A stretch of DNA of 64,000 bases from Posidonia oceanica (Eukaryota > Streptophyta > Magnoliopsida > Alismatales > Posidoniaceae). Where the stretch lies: positions 58,370,001 through 58,434,000 of the forward strand of contig JAZBRS010000060.1 in NCBI GenBank assembly GCA_037176725.1, in the 5' to 3' direction. The translations under genes and the position numbers were made by a program. The stretch's first letter is position 1. Every line of letters starts with the position of its first letter. Below, in pieces: positions 12,201 through 26,509 of the stretch. Below the pieces are notes generated by a model. The model saw only the letters and a program-made list of their open reading frames with translations, was not told the DNA's origin and made no database searches.

Positions 12201-15200
12201 AGTTCGAAACTAATCACTTTTCTTTTCCATTGCGATCGATAGGTCCGAAACCAAACCATCCAATCGATAAGTCCGAAACTTAGCACTTTTCTTTTCCTTT
12301 GCGGTCGATAGGTACGAAACCTATCCTTCTGGTCGATAAGTCAGAAACTTATCACGTTTCATTTCCTTTGTGGCTAATAGGTCCGAAACCTATCCTTCCG
12401 GTCGATAAGTCCGAAACTTAACAACTTTCTTTTCCATTGCGGTCGATAGGGCCGAAACCTATCCTTCCAGTCGTTAAGTCCGAAACTTATCACTTCTCTT
12501 TTCCTTTGCGGTCGATAGGTCGTAAACCAATCCTCCCGGTCGTTAAGTCTGAAACTTATCACTTTTCATTTCCTTCGTGGTCAGTAGGTCCAAAACCTAT
12601 CCTTCCAGTCGATAAGTCTGAAACTTATCACTTTCCATTTACTTTGCAGTCGATAGGTCCGAAACCTATCCTTCTGGTCCATAAGTCCGAAACTTATCAC
12701 TTTTCTTCTCCTTTGCTGTCAATAGGTCCGAAACCTATCCTTCCGATCGATAAGTCCGAAACTTATCACTTTTCTTTTCCATTGCTGTGGAGAGGTCCAA
12801 AACCTGTCCTTCCTGACGATAAGTCTGAAACTTATCATTTTCAATTCCATTGCGGTCGATAGGTCCGAAACCTATCCTTCCGGTCGATAAGTCCGAAACT
12901 TATCACTTTTCTTTTCCTTTGCGGCCGATAGGTCCGAAACCTATCCATCCTGTCGATATGTTCGAAACATAACACTTTTCTATTCCTTTGTGGTCGATAG
13001 GTCCGAAACCAATCCAACCGGTCCATAAGTCCAAAACTTATCACTTTTATTTTCCTTTGCGGTCGATATGTTCGAAACATAACACTTTTCTTTTCCTTTG
13101 CGGTCGATAGGTCAGAAACCTATCCTTCCGGTCGACAAGTACGAAAATTATCACTTTTCTTTTCCTTTGCGGTCGATAGGTCCATAGCCTATACTTCTGG
13201 TCGATAAGTCTGAAACTTATCACTTTTTTTTTCCTTTGCGGTCGATAGGTCCGAAACCTATCCATCCATTCGATAAGTCTGAATCTAATCACTTTTCTTT
13301 TCCTTTGCGGTCGATATGTCCGAAGTTTATCACTTTTCTTTTCCTTTGCGGTCGATAGGTCCGAAACCTATCCTTCCATTCGATAAGACCGAAACTAATC
13401 ACTTTACTTTTCCTTTGCGGTCGATATGTTCGAAACATACCCTTCCCGTCGCGAAGTCTGAAACTAATTACTTTTCTTTCCATTGCGGTCGATAGGTACG
13501 AAACCTATCCTTCCGGTCGATATGTCCGAAACTTATCACTTTTCTTTTTCTTCACGGTTAATAGGTCCGAAACCTATCCTACCGGTCGATAAGTCTGAAA
13601 CTTGTCACTTTTCTTTTCCTTTGTGGTGGAAAGGTCCAAAACCTATCCTTCCGGTCGATAAGTTCAAAACTTATCACTTTTCTTTTCCTTTGCGGTCGAT
13701 AGGTCCGAAACCTATCCTTTCGTTCTTTAAGTCCGAAACAAATCACTTTTCATTACCTTTGCGGTTGATAGGTCTGAAACCTATCCTTTCGGTCGATAAG
13801 TTCGAAACTCATCAATTTTCTTTTCCTTTGCGATTGATAGGCCCGAAACCTACTCGTCCAATCGATAAGTCCGAAGCTTATCACTTTTCTTTTCCTTTGC
13901 GATCGATTGGTTCGAAACCTATCCTTCTGGTTGATAAGTCCGAAAATTATCACTTTTCTTTTCCTTTGCGGTCGATAGGTCCAAAGCCTATACATTTGGT
14001 CGATAAGTCCGAAACTTATCACTTTTCTTTTCCTTTGCGGTCGATAGGTCCGAAACCTATCCATCCAGTCGATAAGTCTGAATCTTATCACTTTTCTTTT
14101 CCTTTGCGGTCGATATGTCCGAAGCTTATCACTTTTCTTTCCCTTTGCGGTCGATAGGTCCGAAACCTATCCTTCCCTTCGATAAGACCGAAACTAATCA
14201 CTTTACTTTTCCTTTGCGGTCGATAGGTTCGAAACATATCCTTCCCGTCGCAAAGTCTGAAACTTGTAACTTTTCTATCCTTTGCGGTCGATAGGTCCGA
14301 AACCTATCCTTCCGGTCGATAAGTCCGAAACTTATCACTATTCTTTTTCTTTACGGTTAGTAGGTCCGAAACCTATCCTTCCGATCGATAAGTCTGAAAC
14401 TTGTCACTTTTCTTTTCCGTTGCGGTTGAAAGGTCCGAAACCTATCCTTCCGGTCGATAAGTCCTAAACTTATCACTTTTCTTTTCCTTTGTGGTCGATA
14501 GGTTCGAAACCTATCCTTTCGTTCTATATGTCCGAAACTAATCACTTTTCATTACCTTTGCGGTTGATAGGTCTGAAACCTATCCTTTCGGTCGATAAGT
14601 TCGAAACTTATCAATTTTCTTTTCCTTCGCGATCGTTAGGCCCGAAACCTACTCATCCAATCAATAAGTCCGAAGCTTATCACTTTTCTTTTCCTTTGCG
14701 ATCGATTGGTCCGAAACCTATCCTTCTGGTTGATAAGTCTGAAAATTATCACTTTTCTTTTCCTTTGTGGCTGATAGTTCCGAAAGCTTTCCTTCCGATT
14801 GATAAGTCCGAAACTTATCACTTTTCTTTTCCTTCGTGGTCGATAGGTCTGTAACCTATCCTTCCGATCGATAAGTCTGTAACTTATCACTTTTCTTTTC
14901 CTTTGCGGTCGATTGATCTGAAACCAATCCTTCCGGTCGATAAGTCTGAAACTTATCACCTTTCTTTTCCTTTGCGGTCGATAGGTCCAAAACCTAACCC
15001 TCCGGGGGATAAGTCCAAAACAAATCACTTTTCGTTACCTTCACAGTCGATTGGTCCGAAACCTATCCTTCTGGTCGATAAGTCCGAAACTTATTACTTT
15101 TCTTTTCCTATGCTGTCGATAGGTCTGAAACCTATCCTTCTGGTCGATAAGTCCGAAACTGATCACTTTTCTTTTTCTTTGCGATCGATAGGTCCGAAAC

Positions 15201-16636
15201 CTATCCCTCTGGTCGATAAGTCTGAAGCATATCACTTTTCTTTTCCTTTGTGGTTGATAGGTCCGAAACCTATCCTTCCGGTGGATAAGACCGAAACTTA
15301 TCACTTTTCTTTTCCATTGCGGTCGATAGGTTCGAAACCTATCCCTCTGGTCGTTAAGTCCTAAACTTATCACTTTTGTTTTCCTTTCCGATCGAAAGGT
15401 CAGAAACCCATCCTTCTTGTCGATAAGTCCGAAACATATCACTTTTATTTTCCTTTGTGGTCGATAGGTCAGAAACCTATCCTTCCAGTCAATAAGTCCG
15501 AAAATTATCACTTTTCTATTCCTTTGCCGTCGATAGGTCCGAAGCCTATACTTCTGGTCGATAAGTCCGAAACTTATCACTTTTCTTTTCCTTTGCGGAC
15601 GATAGCTCCGAAACCAATCCTTCCAGTCGATAAGTCTGAAACTTATCACTTTTCTTTTCCTTTGCAGTAGTTTTGTCCGAAACTTATCACTATTCGTTTC
15701 TTTTGCGGTCGACAGGTCTGAAACCTATCCTTCCAGTCGATAAGTCCGAAACATATCACTTTTCTTTTCCTTTGCGGTAGAGAGGTCGGAAACCTGTCCT
15801 TCCGGTCGATAAGTCCAAAAGTTATCACATTTCTTTTCCGTTACGGTCGATAGGTCCAAAGCCGATACATCTGGTCGTTAAGTCCGAAGTTATCACTTTT
15901 ATTTCCTTTGCGGTCGATAGTTCCGAAACCTAACCTTCCGGTCGATAAGTCCAATACTTATCACTATCCTTTTCCTTTGCGGTCGATAGGTCCGAAACCC
16001 ATCCTTCCAGTCGATAACTCCGAAACTTATCACTTCCCTTTTCCATTGCGGTCGATAGATCCAAAACCTAACTATCTGGTCGATAAGTCCGAAACTTATC
16101 AATTTTCTTTTCCTTTGCGATCGATAGGCCCGAAACCAACTCATCCAATCGATAAGTCCGAAGCTTAACACTTTTCTGTTCCTTTGCGATCGATTGGTCC
16201 GAAACCTATCCATTTGGTTGATAAGTCTGAAACTTATCACTTTTCTTTTCCTTCGTGGCTGATAGTTCCGAAACCTTTCCTTCCGATCGATAAGTTCAAA
16301 ACTTATCACTATTCTTTTCCTTTGCGGTCGATAGGTCAGTAACCAATCCTTCCGATCGATAAGTCTGAAACTTATCACTTTTCCATTCCTATGTGGTCGA
16401 TTGATCTGAAACCAATCCTTCCGGTCGATAAGTCCGAAACTTATCACATTTCTTTTCCTTTGCGGTCGATAGGTCCGAAACCTAACCCTCCGGGGGATAA
16501 GTCCGAAACAAATCACTTTTCGTTACCTTTGCGGTCGATAGGTCCAAAACCAATCCTTCTGGTCGATAAGTCCGAAACTTATCACTTTTCTTTTCCTTTG
16601 CTGTCGATAGGTCCGAAACCTATCCTTCGGTCGATA
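9209..16636. repeat. Segmental duplication inside the satellite, copy 1
   Basis: This stretch matches 19081-26509 unit by unit, including private substitutions, odd-length units and a shared one-base deletion near 16630 (TATCCTTCGGTCG). The distance is 9,872 bp at the left and 9,873 bp over the rest. In about 330 bp compared by eye (from 9269) I counted about five differences, roughly 1.5%. The copies stop matching just after 16636/26509. Confidence 0.9.
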
Positions 16637-18239
16637 GGCCCGAAACCAATCCTTCCGATCATTAAGTATGAAACTTATCACTTTTCATTTCCTTTGCGGT
16701 TGATCGGTCCGATACCTATCCTTCTGGTCGATAAGTCCGAAACTTATCACTTTTTTTTTCCTTCACGGTCGATTGGTATGAATCCTATCCTTCCGGTCGT
16801 TAAGTCCCAAACTTATCACTTTTCTTTTCTTTTGCGGTCGTTATGTCCGAAACCTATCTTTCTGGTCGATAATTCCGAAACTTATCACTTTTCTTTTCCT
16901 TTGCGGTTGATAGGTCCGAAACCTATCCTTCCTGTCGATAAGCCCGAAACTTATCACTTTTCTTTTCCTTTGCGGTCGATAGGTCCAAAACCTATCCTTC
17001 CAGTCGATTAGTCCGAAACTTATCGCTTTTCTTTTCCATTGCGGTCGATAGGTCTGAAGCCTATCCTTCCAGTCGATAAGTCTAAAACTTATCACTTTTC
17101 TTTTCCTTTGCGGTCGATATGTTCGAAACTTATCACTTTTCTTTTCCTTCACGGTCGATTGGTTCGAATCCTATCCTTCCGGTCGTTAAGTCCCAAACTT
17201 ATCACTTTTCTTTTCTTTTACGGTCGATATGTCCGAAACCTATCTTTCTGGTCGATAATTCCGAAACTTATCACTTTTCTTTTCCTTTGCGGTCGATAGG
17301 TCCGAAACCTATCCTTCCTGTCGATAAGCCCGAAACTTACCACTTTTCTTTTCCTTTGCGGTCGATAGGTCCGAAACCTATCCTTCCAGTCGATTAGTCC
17401 GAAACTTATCGCTTTTCTTTTCCAATGTTGTCGATAGGTCTGAAACCTATCCTTCCAGTCGATAAGTCTAAAACTTATCACTTTTCTTTTCCTTTGCGGT
17501 CGATATGTTCGAAACTTATCACTTTTCTTTTCCTTTGTGGTCGATAGGTCTGAAACCTATCCTTCCAGTCAATAAGTCTTAAACTTATCACTTTTCTTTA
17601 CCCTTACGGTCGATAGGTCCGAAACCAATCCTTCCGATCGATACGTCCAAAAATTATCACTTTTCTTTTCCTTTGCGGTCGATAGGTCCAAAGCCTATAC
17701 TTCTGGTCGATATGTCCGAAGCTTCTCACTATTCTTCCCTTTGCGGTCGATAGGTCCGAAATCTAACCTTCCGGTCAATATGTCCAAAACTTATCACTAT
17801 CCTTTTCCTTTGCGGTCGATAGGTCCGGAACCAATCCATCCAGTCGATAACTCCGCAACCTATCACATTTCTTTTCCATTGTGGTCGATACATCCGAAAC
17901 CTAACCTTCCGATCGACTAGTCTGAAACTTATCTCTTTTCTTTTCCGATGCGGTCGATAGGTCCGAAACCTATCCTTCCAGTCCATAAGTCCAAAACTTA
18001 TCACTTTCCTTTCCAATGCGGTCGATAGGTTCGTAACCTTTACTTCCGATCGATAAGTTCGAAACTTAACACTTTTCTTTTCCTTTGCGGTCGATAGGTC
18101 CGAAACCTATCCTTCCCGTCGACAAGACCGAAATTAATCACTTTACTTTTCCTTTACGGTTGAAAGGTTCGAAACATATCCTTCCCATCAAAAGGTTTGA
18201 AACTTATAACTTTTCTTTCCTTTGCGGTCGTTAGGTCCG

Positions 18240-18900
18240 AAACCAATCCTTCCGGTCGATACGTCCGAAACTTTTCGCTTTTCTTTTTCATTTCGGTTAA
18301 TAGGTCTGAAACCAAACCTTTCGGTCGATTAGTCCAAAACTTATCACTTTTCATTTCCTTTGCGGTCAATAGGTCCAACACCAAGCCATCCAGTCGAAAA
18401 GTCCGAAACTTATCACTTTCCATTTCCTTTGCGGTCGATCGGTCCGAAACCAATCCATCCTGTCCATAAGTCCGAAACTTATCACTTTTCTTTTCCACTG
18501 CGGTCGATAGGTCCGAAAACTTTCCATCCTGTCGATAAGTCTGAAACTTTTCACTTTTCTTATCCTTTGCGGTCGATAGGTCCGAAACCAATCCTTTCGG
18601 TTGATAAGTTCGAAACATATCACTTTTCTTTTCCTTTGCGGTCGATATGTCCGAATCCTATCCTTCCTATCGATAAGTCCGAAACTTATCACTTTTCTTT
18701 TCCTTTGCGGTCGATAGGTCCGAATGCTATCCTTCCTGTCGATAAGTCCGAAACTTATCACTTTTCTTTTCCTTTGCGGTCGATAGGTCCGAAACCTATC
18801 CTTCCTGTCGATAAGTCTGAAACTAATCACTTTTCATTTCCTTTGCGGTCGATTTTTCATTTCCTTTGCAGTCGATAGGTTTGTAACCATTCCTTGCAGT
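18240..18900. repeat. Satellite block sharing a deleted unit with 34226-34886
   Basis: The order of variant units matches at a distance of 15,986 bp. The key marker is a truncated unit: GCGGTCGATTTTTCATTTCC at 18845 and again at 34831, where about half a unit is missing. Such a junction is unlikely to arise twice, so the two blocks descend from one. Confidence 0.8.
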
Positions 18901-19080
18901 CGATAAGTCCGAAACTTGTCACTTTTCTTTTCCATTGCGGTCGATAGGTCAGAAACCTATCCTTCCAGTCGATTAGTCAGAAAATTATCACTTTTCTTTT
19001 CCTTTGCGGTCGATAGGTCCAAAGCCTATACTTCCGGTCGATAAGTCCTAAACTTATCACATTTCTTTCCTTTGTGGTCG

Positions 19081-22000
19081 ATTGGTCCGAAACCTAACCT
19101 TCCGGTCGATAAGTCCTAAACTTATCACTATCCTTTTCCTTTGCGGTCGATATGTCCGAAACCTATCCTTCCAGTCGATAACTCCGAATCTTATCACTTT
19201 TGTTTTCCATTGCGGTCGATAGATCTGAAACCTAACCAACCGGTCGAAAAGTTTGAAACTTATCACTTTTCTTTTCCTTTGCGGTCGATAGGTCCGAAAC
19301 CTATCCTTCCGGTCCATAAGTCCGTAACTTATCACTTTTCTTTTCCTTTGCTGTCGATAGCTATGAAACCTATCCTTCCGATCGATAAGTCCGAAACTTA
19401 TCACTTTTCTTTTCCTTTGCAGTTGATAGGTCCGAAACCTATCCTTCCAGTCGATATGTCCGAAACATATCACTTTTCATTTCCTTTGCGGTCGATTGGT
19501 CCGAAACCAATCCTTCTGGTCGTTAAGTCTGAAACTAATCACTTTTCTTTTCCATTGTGGTTGATAGGTCCGAAACCTATCCTTACGGTCGATAAGTCTG
19601 AAACTTATCACTTTTCTTTTGCTTTGCGGTCGATAGGTCCGAAACCTATCCTTCCGGTCGATAAGTCCGAAACTTATCACTTTTCTTATCCTTTGCGGTC
19701 GTTAGGTCCGTAACCTATCCATCCGATCGATAAGTCCGAAACTTATCACTTTTCTTTTCCTTTGCGGTCGATAGGTCTGAAACCTATCCTTCCGGTCGAT
19801 AATTCCGAAACTTATCACATTTCTTTTCCTTTGCGGTCGATAGGTCCGTAACCTAACCCCCCGGTCGATAAGTCCGAAACAGATCACTTTTCATTACCTT
19901 TGCGGTCGATAGGTCCGAAGCCAATCCTTCCGGTCGATAAGTGCGAAACTTATCACTTTTCTTTTCCTTTGTTGTCGATAGGTCCGAAACCTATCCTTTC
20001 GGTCGATCAGTCCGAAACTTATCACTTTTCTTTTTCTCTGCGGTCGATAGGTCCGAAACCTATCCTTCGGGTCGATAAGTTTGAAGCATATCACTTTTCT
20101 TTTCCTTTGTGGTTGATAGGTCCGAAACCTATCCTTCCAGTGGATAAGACCGAAACTTATCACTTTTATTTTCCATTGCGGTCGATAGGTCCGAAACCTA
20201 TCCCTCCGGTCGTTAAGTCCTAAACTTATCACTTTTCTTTTGCTTCGCGATCGATAGGTCCAAAACCTATCCTTCCGTTCGATAAGTCTAAACTTATCAC
20301 TTTTCTTTTCCTTAGTGGTCGATAGGTCAGAAACCTATCCTCCCGGTCGATTAGTCCGAAACTTATCAATTTTCATTTCCTTTGCGGTCAATTGGTCCAA
20401 AACCTATCCTTCCAGTCGATAAGTCTGAAACTTATCACATTTCATTTCCATTGCAGTCGATAGGTCCGAAACCTATCCTTCCAGTCCATAAGTCCTAAAC
20501 TTATCACTTTTCTTTTCCTTTGCAGTCGATAGGTCCGAAACCAATCCTTCCGATCAATAAGTCTGAAACTTATCACTTTTCATTTCCTTTGTGGTCGCTA
20601 GGTTCGAAACCTGTCCTTCCGATCGATTGGTCTCAAACTTATCACTTTTCTTTTCCATTACGGTCGGTTGGTCCGGAACCTACCCTTTCGGTCGATAAGT
20701 CCAGAACTAATCACTTTCATTTTCCTTTGCGAATGATAGTTCCGAAACCTATCCGTCCGGTCGATTAGTTTGAGATTTGTCGCTTTTCATTTCCTATGCT
20801 GTTGATAGGTCCAAAACGTTTCCATCTGGTCGATAAGTCCGAAAGTTATCACTTTTCCTTTCCTATGCAGTCGATAGGTCCGAAACCTAACCGGCTGGTC
20901 AATAAGTCCGAAACTTATCACTTTTCTTTTCCTTTGCGGTCGATAGGTCCGAAACCTATCCTTCCGATCCATAAGTCCGAAACATATCACTTTTCTTTTC
21001 CTTTGCTTCGATTGGTCCGAAACCTATCCTTCCGGTCAATAAGTCCAAAACTTATCACTTTTCTTTTCCTTTGCGGTCGATAGGTCCGAAACCTATCCTC
21101 CTGGTCGATAATTCCTAAACTTATCAATTTTCATTTCCTTTGCCTTCGTTAGGCCCGTAACCAAACCTTCTGGTTGATAAGTCTGAAACTTATCACTTTT
21201 CATTTCCTTTGCGGTTGATAGGTCCGAAACCTATCCTTCAGGTCGATAAGTCCGAAACATATCACTTTTCTTTTCCATCACGGTCGATAGGTCCAAATCC
21301 TATCCTTCCGGTCGATAGGTCCGAAACTTATCACTTTTCTTTTCTTTGGCGGTCGATAGGTCCGAAACTAATCTTTCCAGTCGATCAGTCTGAAACTTAT
21401 CACTTTTCCTTTCCTTTCTGTCGATTGGTCCGAAACCTATCCTTCTGCTCGATAAGTCCAAAACTTATCACTTTTCTTATCCATTGCAGTCGATTGGTCC
21501 GAAACCTATCCACCCGGTCGATAAGTCCAAAACTTATCACTTTTCAATTCCTTTGCGTTCTATAGCTCGAAATCTCTGCTTCCGGTCGATAAGTCTGAAA
21601 CTTATCACTTTTCATTTCCTTTGCGGTCAATAGGTTTGAAACCAATCCTTCCGGTTGACAAGTCCGAAACTTATCACTATTCTTTTCCTTAGCGGTCTAT
21701 AGGTCAGAAACCAATCCTTCAGGTCGATAAGTCCAAAACTTGTCACTTTTCTTATCCTACGCGGTCGATAGGTCCGAAACCAATCCATCCGGTCGAAAAC
21801 TCCGAAACTTATCACTTTTCATTTCCTTTGTGGTCGTTAGGTCCGAAACATATCCATCCGATCGATAAGTCTGAAACTTATCACTTTTCATTCCGTTGCG
21901 GTCGGTAGGTCTGAAATCTATCCTTCCGGTCGATAAGACCGAAATTTATCTCTTTTCTTTTCCTTTGCGGTTGATAGGTCCGAAACCAATCCTTTCGGTT

Positions 22001-25000
22001 TTTAAGTCCGAAACTAATCACTTTTCAGTACCTTTGCGGTCGATAGGACCGAAACCTATCCTTCCGGTCTATAAGTTCGAAACTAATCACTTTTCTTTTC
22101 CATTGCGATCGATAGGTCCGAAACCAAACCATCCAATCGATAAGTCCGAAACTTAGCACTTTTCTTTTCCTTTGCGGTCGATAGGTACGAAACCTATCCT
22201 TCTGGTCGATAAGTCAGAAACTTATCACGTTTCATTTCCTTTGTGGCTAATAGGTCCGAAACCTATCCTTCCGGTCGATAAGTCCGAAACTTAACAACTT
22301 TCTTTTCCATTGCGGTCGATAGGGCCGAAACCTATCCTTCCAGTCGTTAAGTCCGAAACTTATCACTTCTCTTTTCCGTTGCGGTCGATAGGTCGTAAAC
22401 CAATCCTCCCGGTCGTTAAGTCTGAAACTTATCACTTTTCATTTCCTTCGTGGTCAGTAGGTCCAAAACCTATCCTTCCAGTCGATAAGTCTGAAACTTA
22501 TCACTTTCCATTTACTTTGCAGTCGATAGGTCCGAAACCTATCCTTCTGGTCCATAAGTCCGAAACTTATCACTTTTCTTCTCCTTTGCTGTCAATAGGT
22601 CCGAAACCTATCCTTCCGATTGATAAGTCCGAAACTTATCACTTTTCTTTTCCATTGCTGTGGAGAGGTCCAAAACCTGTCCTTCCTGACGATAAGTCTG
22701 AAACTTATCATTTTCAATTCCATTGCGGTCGATAGGTCCGAAACCTATCCTTCCGGTCGATAAGTCCGAAACTTATCACTTTTCTTTTCCTTTGCGGTCG
22801 ATAGGTCCGAAACCTATCCATCCTGTCGATATGTTCGAAACATAACACTTTTCTATTCCTTTGTGGTCGATAGGTCCGAAACCAATCCAACCGGTCCATA
22901 AGTCCAAAACTTATCACTTTTCTTTTCCTTTGCGGTCGATATGTTCGAAACATAACACTTTTCTTTTCCTTTGCGGTCGATAGGTCAGAAACCTATCCTT
23001 CCGGTCGACAAGTACGAAAATTATCACTTTTCTTTTCCATTGCGGTCGATAGGTCCATAGCCTATACTTCTGGTCGATAAGTCCGAAACTTATCACTTTT
23101 CTTTTCCTTTGCAGTCGATAGGTCCGAAACCTATCCATCCAGTCGATAAGTCTGAATCTAATCACTTTTCTTTTCCTTTGCGGTCGATATGTCCGAAGTT
23201 TATCACTTTTCTTTTCCTTTGCGGTCGATAGGTCCGAAACCTATCCTTCCATTCGATAAGACCGAAACTAATCACTTTACTTTTCCTTTGCGGTCGATAT
23301 GTTCGAAACATACCCTTCCCGTCGCGAAGTCTGAAACTAATTACTTTTCTTTCCATTGCGGTCGATAAGTACGAAACCTATCCTTCCGGTCGATACGTCC
23401 GAAACTTATCACTTTTCTTTTTCTTCACGGTTAATAGGTCCGAAACCTATCCTACCGGTCGATAAGTCTGAAGCTTGTCACTTTTCTTTTCCTTTGTGGT
23501 AGAAAGGTCCAAAACCTATCCTTCCGGTCGATAAGTTCAAAACTTATCACTTTTCTTTTCCTTTGCGGTCGATAGGTCCGAAACCTATCCTTTCGTTCTT
23601 TAAGTCCGAAACAAATCACTTTTCATTACCTTTGCGGTTGATAGGTCTGAAACCTATCCTTTCGGTTGATAAGTTCGAAACTCATCAATTTTCTTTTCCT
23701 TTGCGATCGATAGGCCCGAAACCTACTCGTCCAATCGATAAGTCCGAAGCTTATCACTTTTCTTTTCCTTTGCGATCGATTGGTTCGAAACCTATCCTTC
23801 TGGTTGATAAGTCCGAAAATTATCACTTTTCTTTTCCTTTGCGGTCGATAGGTCCAAAGCCTATACATCTGGTCGATAAGTCCGAAACTTATCACTTTTC
23901 TTTTCCTTTGCGGTCGATAGGTCCGAAACCTATCCATCCAGTCGATAAGTCTGAATCTTATCACTTTTCTTTTCCTTTGCGGTCGATATGTCCGAAGCTT
24001 ATCACTTTTCTTTTCCTTTGCGGTCGATAGGTCCGAAACCTATCCTTCCCTTCGATAAGACCGAAACTAATCACTTTACTTTTCCTTTGCGGTCGATAGG
24101 TTCGAAACATATCCTTCCCGTCGCAAAGTCTGAAACTTATAACTTTTCTATCCTATGCGGTCGATAGGTCCGAAACCTATCCTTCCGGTCGATAAGTTCG
24201 AAACTTATCACTTTCCTTTTTCTTTACGGTTAGTAGGTCCGAAACCTATCCTTCTGATCGATAAGTCTGAAACTTGTCACTTTTCTTTTCCTTTGCGGTT
24301 GAAAGGTCCGAAACCTATCCTTCCGGTCGATTAGTCCAAAACTTATCACTTTTCTTTTCCTTTGTGGTCGATAGGTTCGAAACCTATCCTTTCATTCTAT
24401 ATGTCCGAAACTAATCACTTTTCATTACCTTTGCGGTTGATTGGTCTGAAACCTATCCTTTCGGTCGATAAGTTCGAAACTTATCAATTTTCTTTTCCTT
24501 CGCGATCGTTAGGCCCGAAACCTACTCATCCAATCAATAAGTCCGAAGCTTATCACATTTCTTTTCCTTTGCGATCGATTGGTCCGAAACCTATCCTTCT
24601 GGTTGATAAGTCTGAAAATTATCACTTTTCTTTTCCTTTGTGGCTGATAGTTCCGAAAGCTTTCCTTCCGATCGATAAGTCCGAAACTTATCACTTTTCT
24701 TTTCCTTCGTGGTCGATAGGTCTGTAACCTATCCTTCCGATCGATAAGTCTGTAACTTATCACTTTTCTTTTCCTATGCGGTCGATTGATCTGAAACCAA
24801 TCCTTCCGGTCGATAAGTCTGAAACTTATCACCTTTCTTTTCCTTTGCGGTCGATAGGTCCAAAACCTAACCCTCCAGGGGATAAGTCCGAAACGAATCA
24901 CTTTTCATTACCTTCACGGTCGATTGGTCCGAAACCTATCCTTCTGGTCGATAAGTCCGAAACTTATCACTTTTCTTTTCCTATGCTGTCGATAGGTCTG

Positions 25001-26509
25001 AAACCTATCCTTCTGGTCGATAAGTCCGAAACTGATCACTTTTCTTTTTCTTTGCGATCGATAGGTCCGAAACCTATCCCTCTGGTCGATAAGTCTGAAG
25101 CATATCACTTTTCTTTTCCTTTGTGGTTGATAGGTCCGAAACCTATCCTTCCGGTGGATAAGACCGAAACTTATCACTTTTCTTTTCCATTGCGGTCGAT
25201 AGGTCCGAAACCTATCCCTCTGGTCGTTAAGTCCTAAACTTATCACTTTTCTTTTCCTTTCCGATCGAAAGGTCAGAAACCCATCCTTCCTGTCGATAAG
25301 TCCGAAACATATCACTTTTATTTTCCTTTGTGGTCGATAGGTCAGAAACCTATCCTTCCAGTCAATAAGTCCGAAAATTATCACTTTTCTTTTCCTTTGC
25401 CGTCGATAGGTCCGAAGCCTATACTTCTGGTCGATAAGTCCGAAACTTATCACTTTTCTTTTCCTTTGCGGACGATAGCTCCGAAACCAATCCTTCCAGT
25501 CAATAAGTCTGAAACTTATCACTTTTCTTTTCCTTTGCGGTAGTTTTGTCCGAAACCTATCACTATTCGTTTCTTTTGCGGTCGACAGGTCTGAAACCTA
25601 TCCTTCCAGTCGATAAGTCCGAAACATATCACTTTTCTTTTCCTTTGCGGTCGAGAGGTCGGAAACCTGTCCTTCCGTTCGATAAGTCCAAAAGTTATCA
25701 CATTTCTTTTCCGTTACGGTCGATAGGTCCAAAGCCGATACATCTGGTCGTTAAGTCCGAAGTTATCACTTTTATTTCCTTTGCGGTCAATAGGTCCGAA
25801 ACCTAACCTTCCGGTCGATAAGTCCAATACTTATCACTATCCTTTTCCTTTGCGGTCGATAGGTCCGAAACCCATCCTTCCAGTCGATAACTCCGAAACT
25901 TATCACTTCTCTTTTCCATTGCGGTCGATAGATCCAAAACCTAACTATCCGATCGATAAGTCCGAAACTTATCAATTTTCTTTTCCTTTGCGATCGATAG
26001 GCCCGAAACCAACTCATCCAATCGATAAGTCAGCAGCTTAACACTTTTCTTTTCCTTTACGATCGATTGGTCCGAAACCTATCCATTTGGTTGATAAGTC
26101 TGAAACTTATCACTTTTCTTTTCCTTCGTGGCTGATAGTTCCGAAACCTTTCCTTCCGATCGATAAGTTCAAAACTTATCACTATTCTTTTCCTTTGCGG
26201 TCGATAGGTCAGTAACCAATCCTTCCGATCGATAAGTCTGAAACTTATCACTTTTCCATTCCTATGTGGTCGATTGATCTGAAACCAATCCTTCCGGTCG
26301 ATAAGTCCAAAACTTATCACATTTCTTTTCCTTTGCGGTCGATAGGTCCGAAACCTAACCCTCCGGGGGATAAGTCCGAAACAAATCACTTTTCGTTACC
26401 TTTGCGGTCGATAGGTCCAAAACCAATCCTTCTGGTCGATAAGTCCGAAACTTATCACTTTTCTTTTCCATTGCTGTCGATAGGTCCGAAACCTATCCTT
26501 CGGTCGATA
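19081..26509. repeat. Segmental duplication inside the satellite, copy 2
   Basis: Partner of 9209-16636. The left edge (19081-19085, ATTGG) lines up with the first satellite bases after the LTR of element A (9209-9213, ATAGG). Here the satellite continues leftward without interruption, so this copy is an empty-site paralogue of the element A insertion point. Confidence 0.88.
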
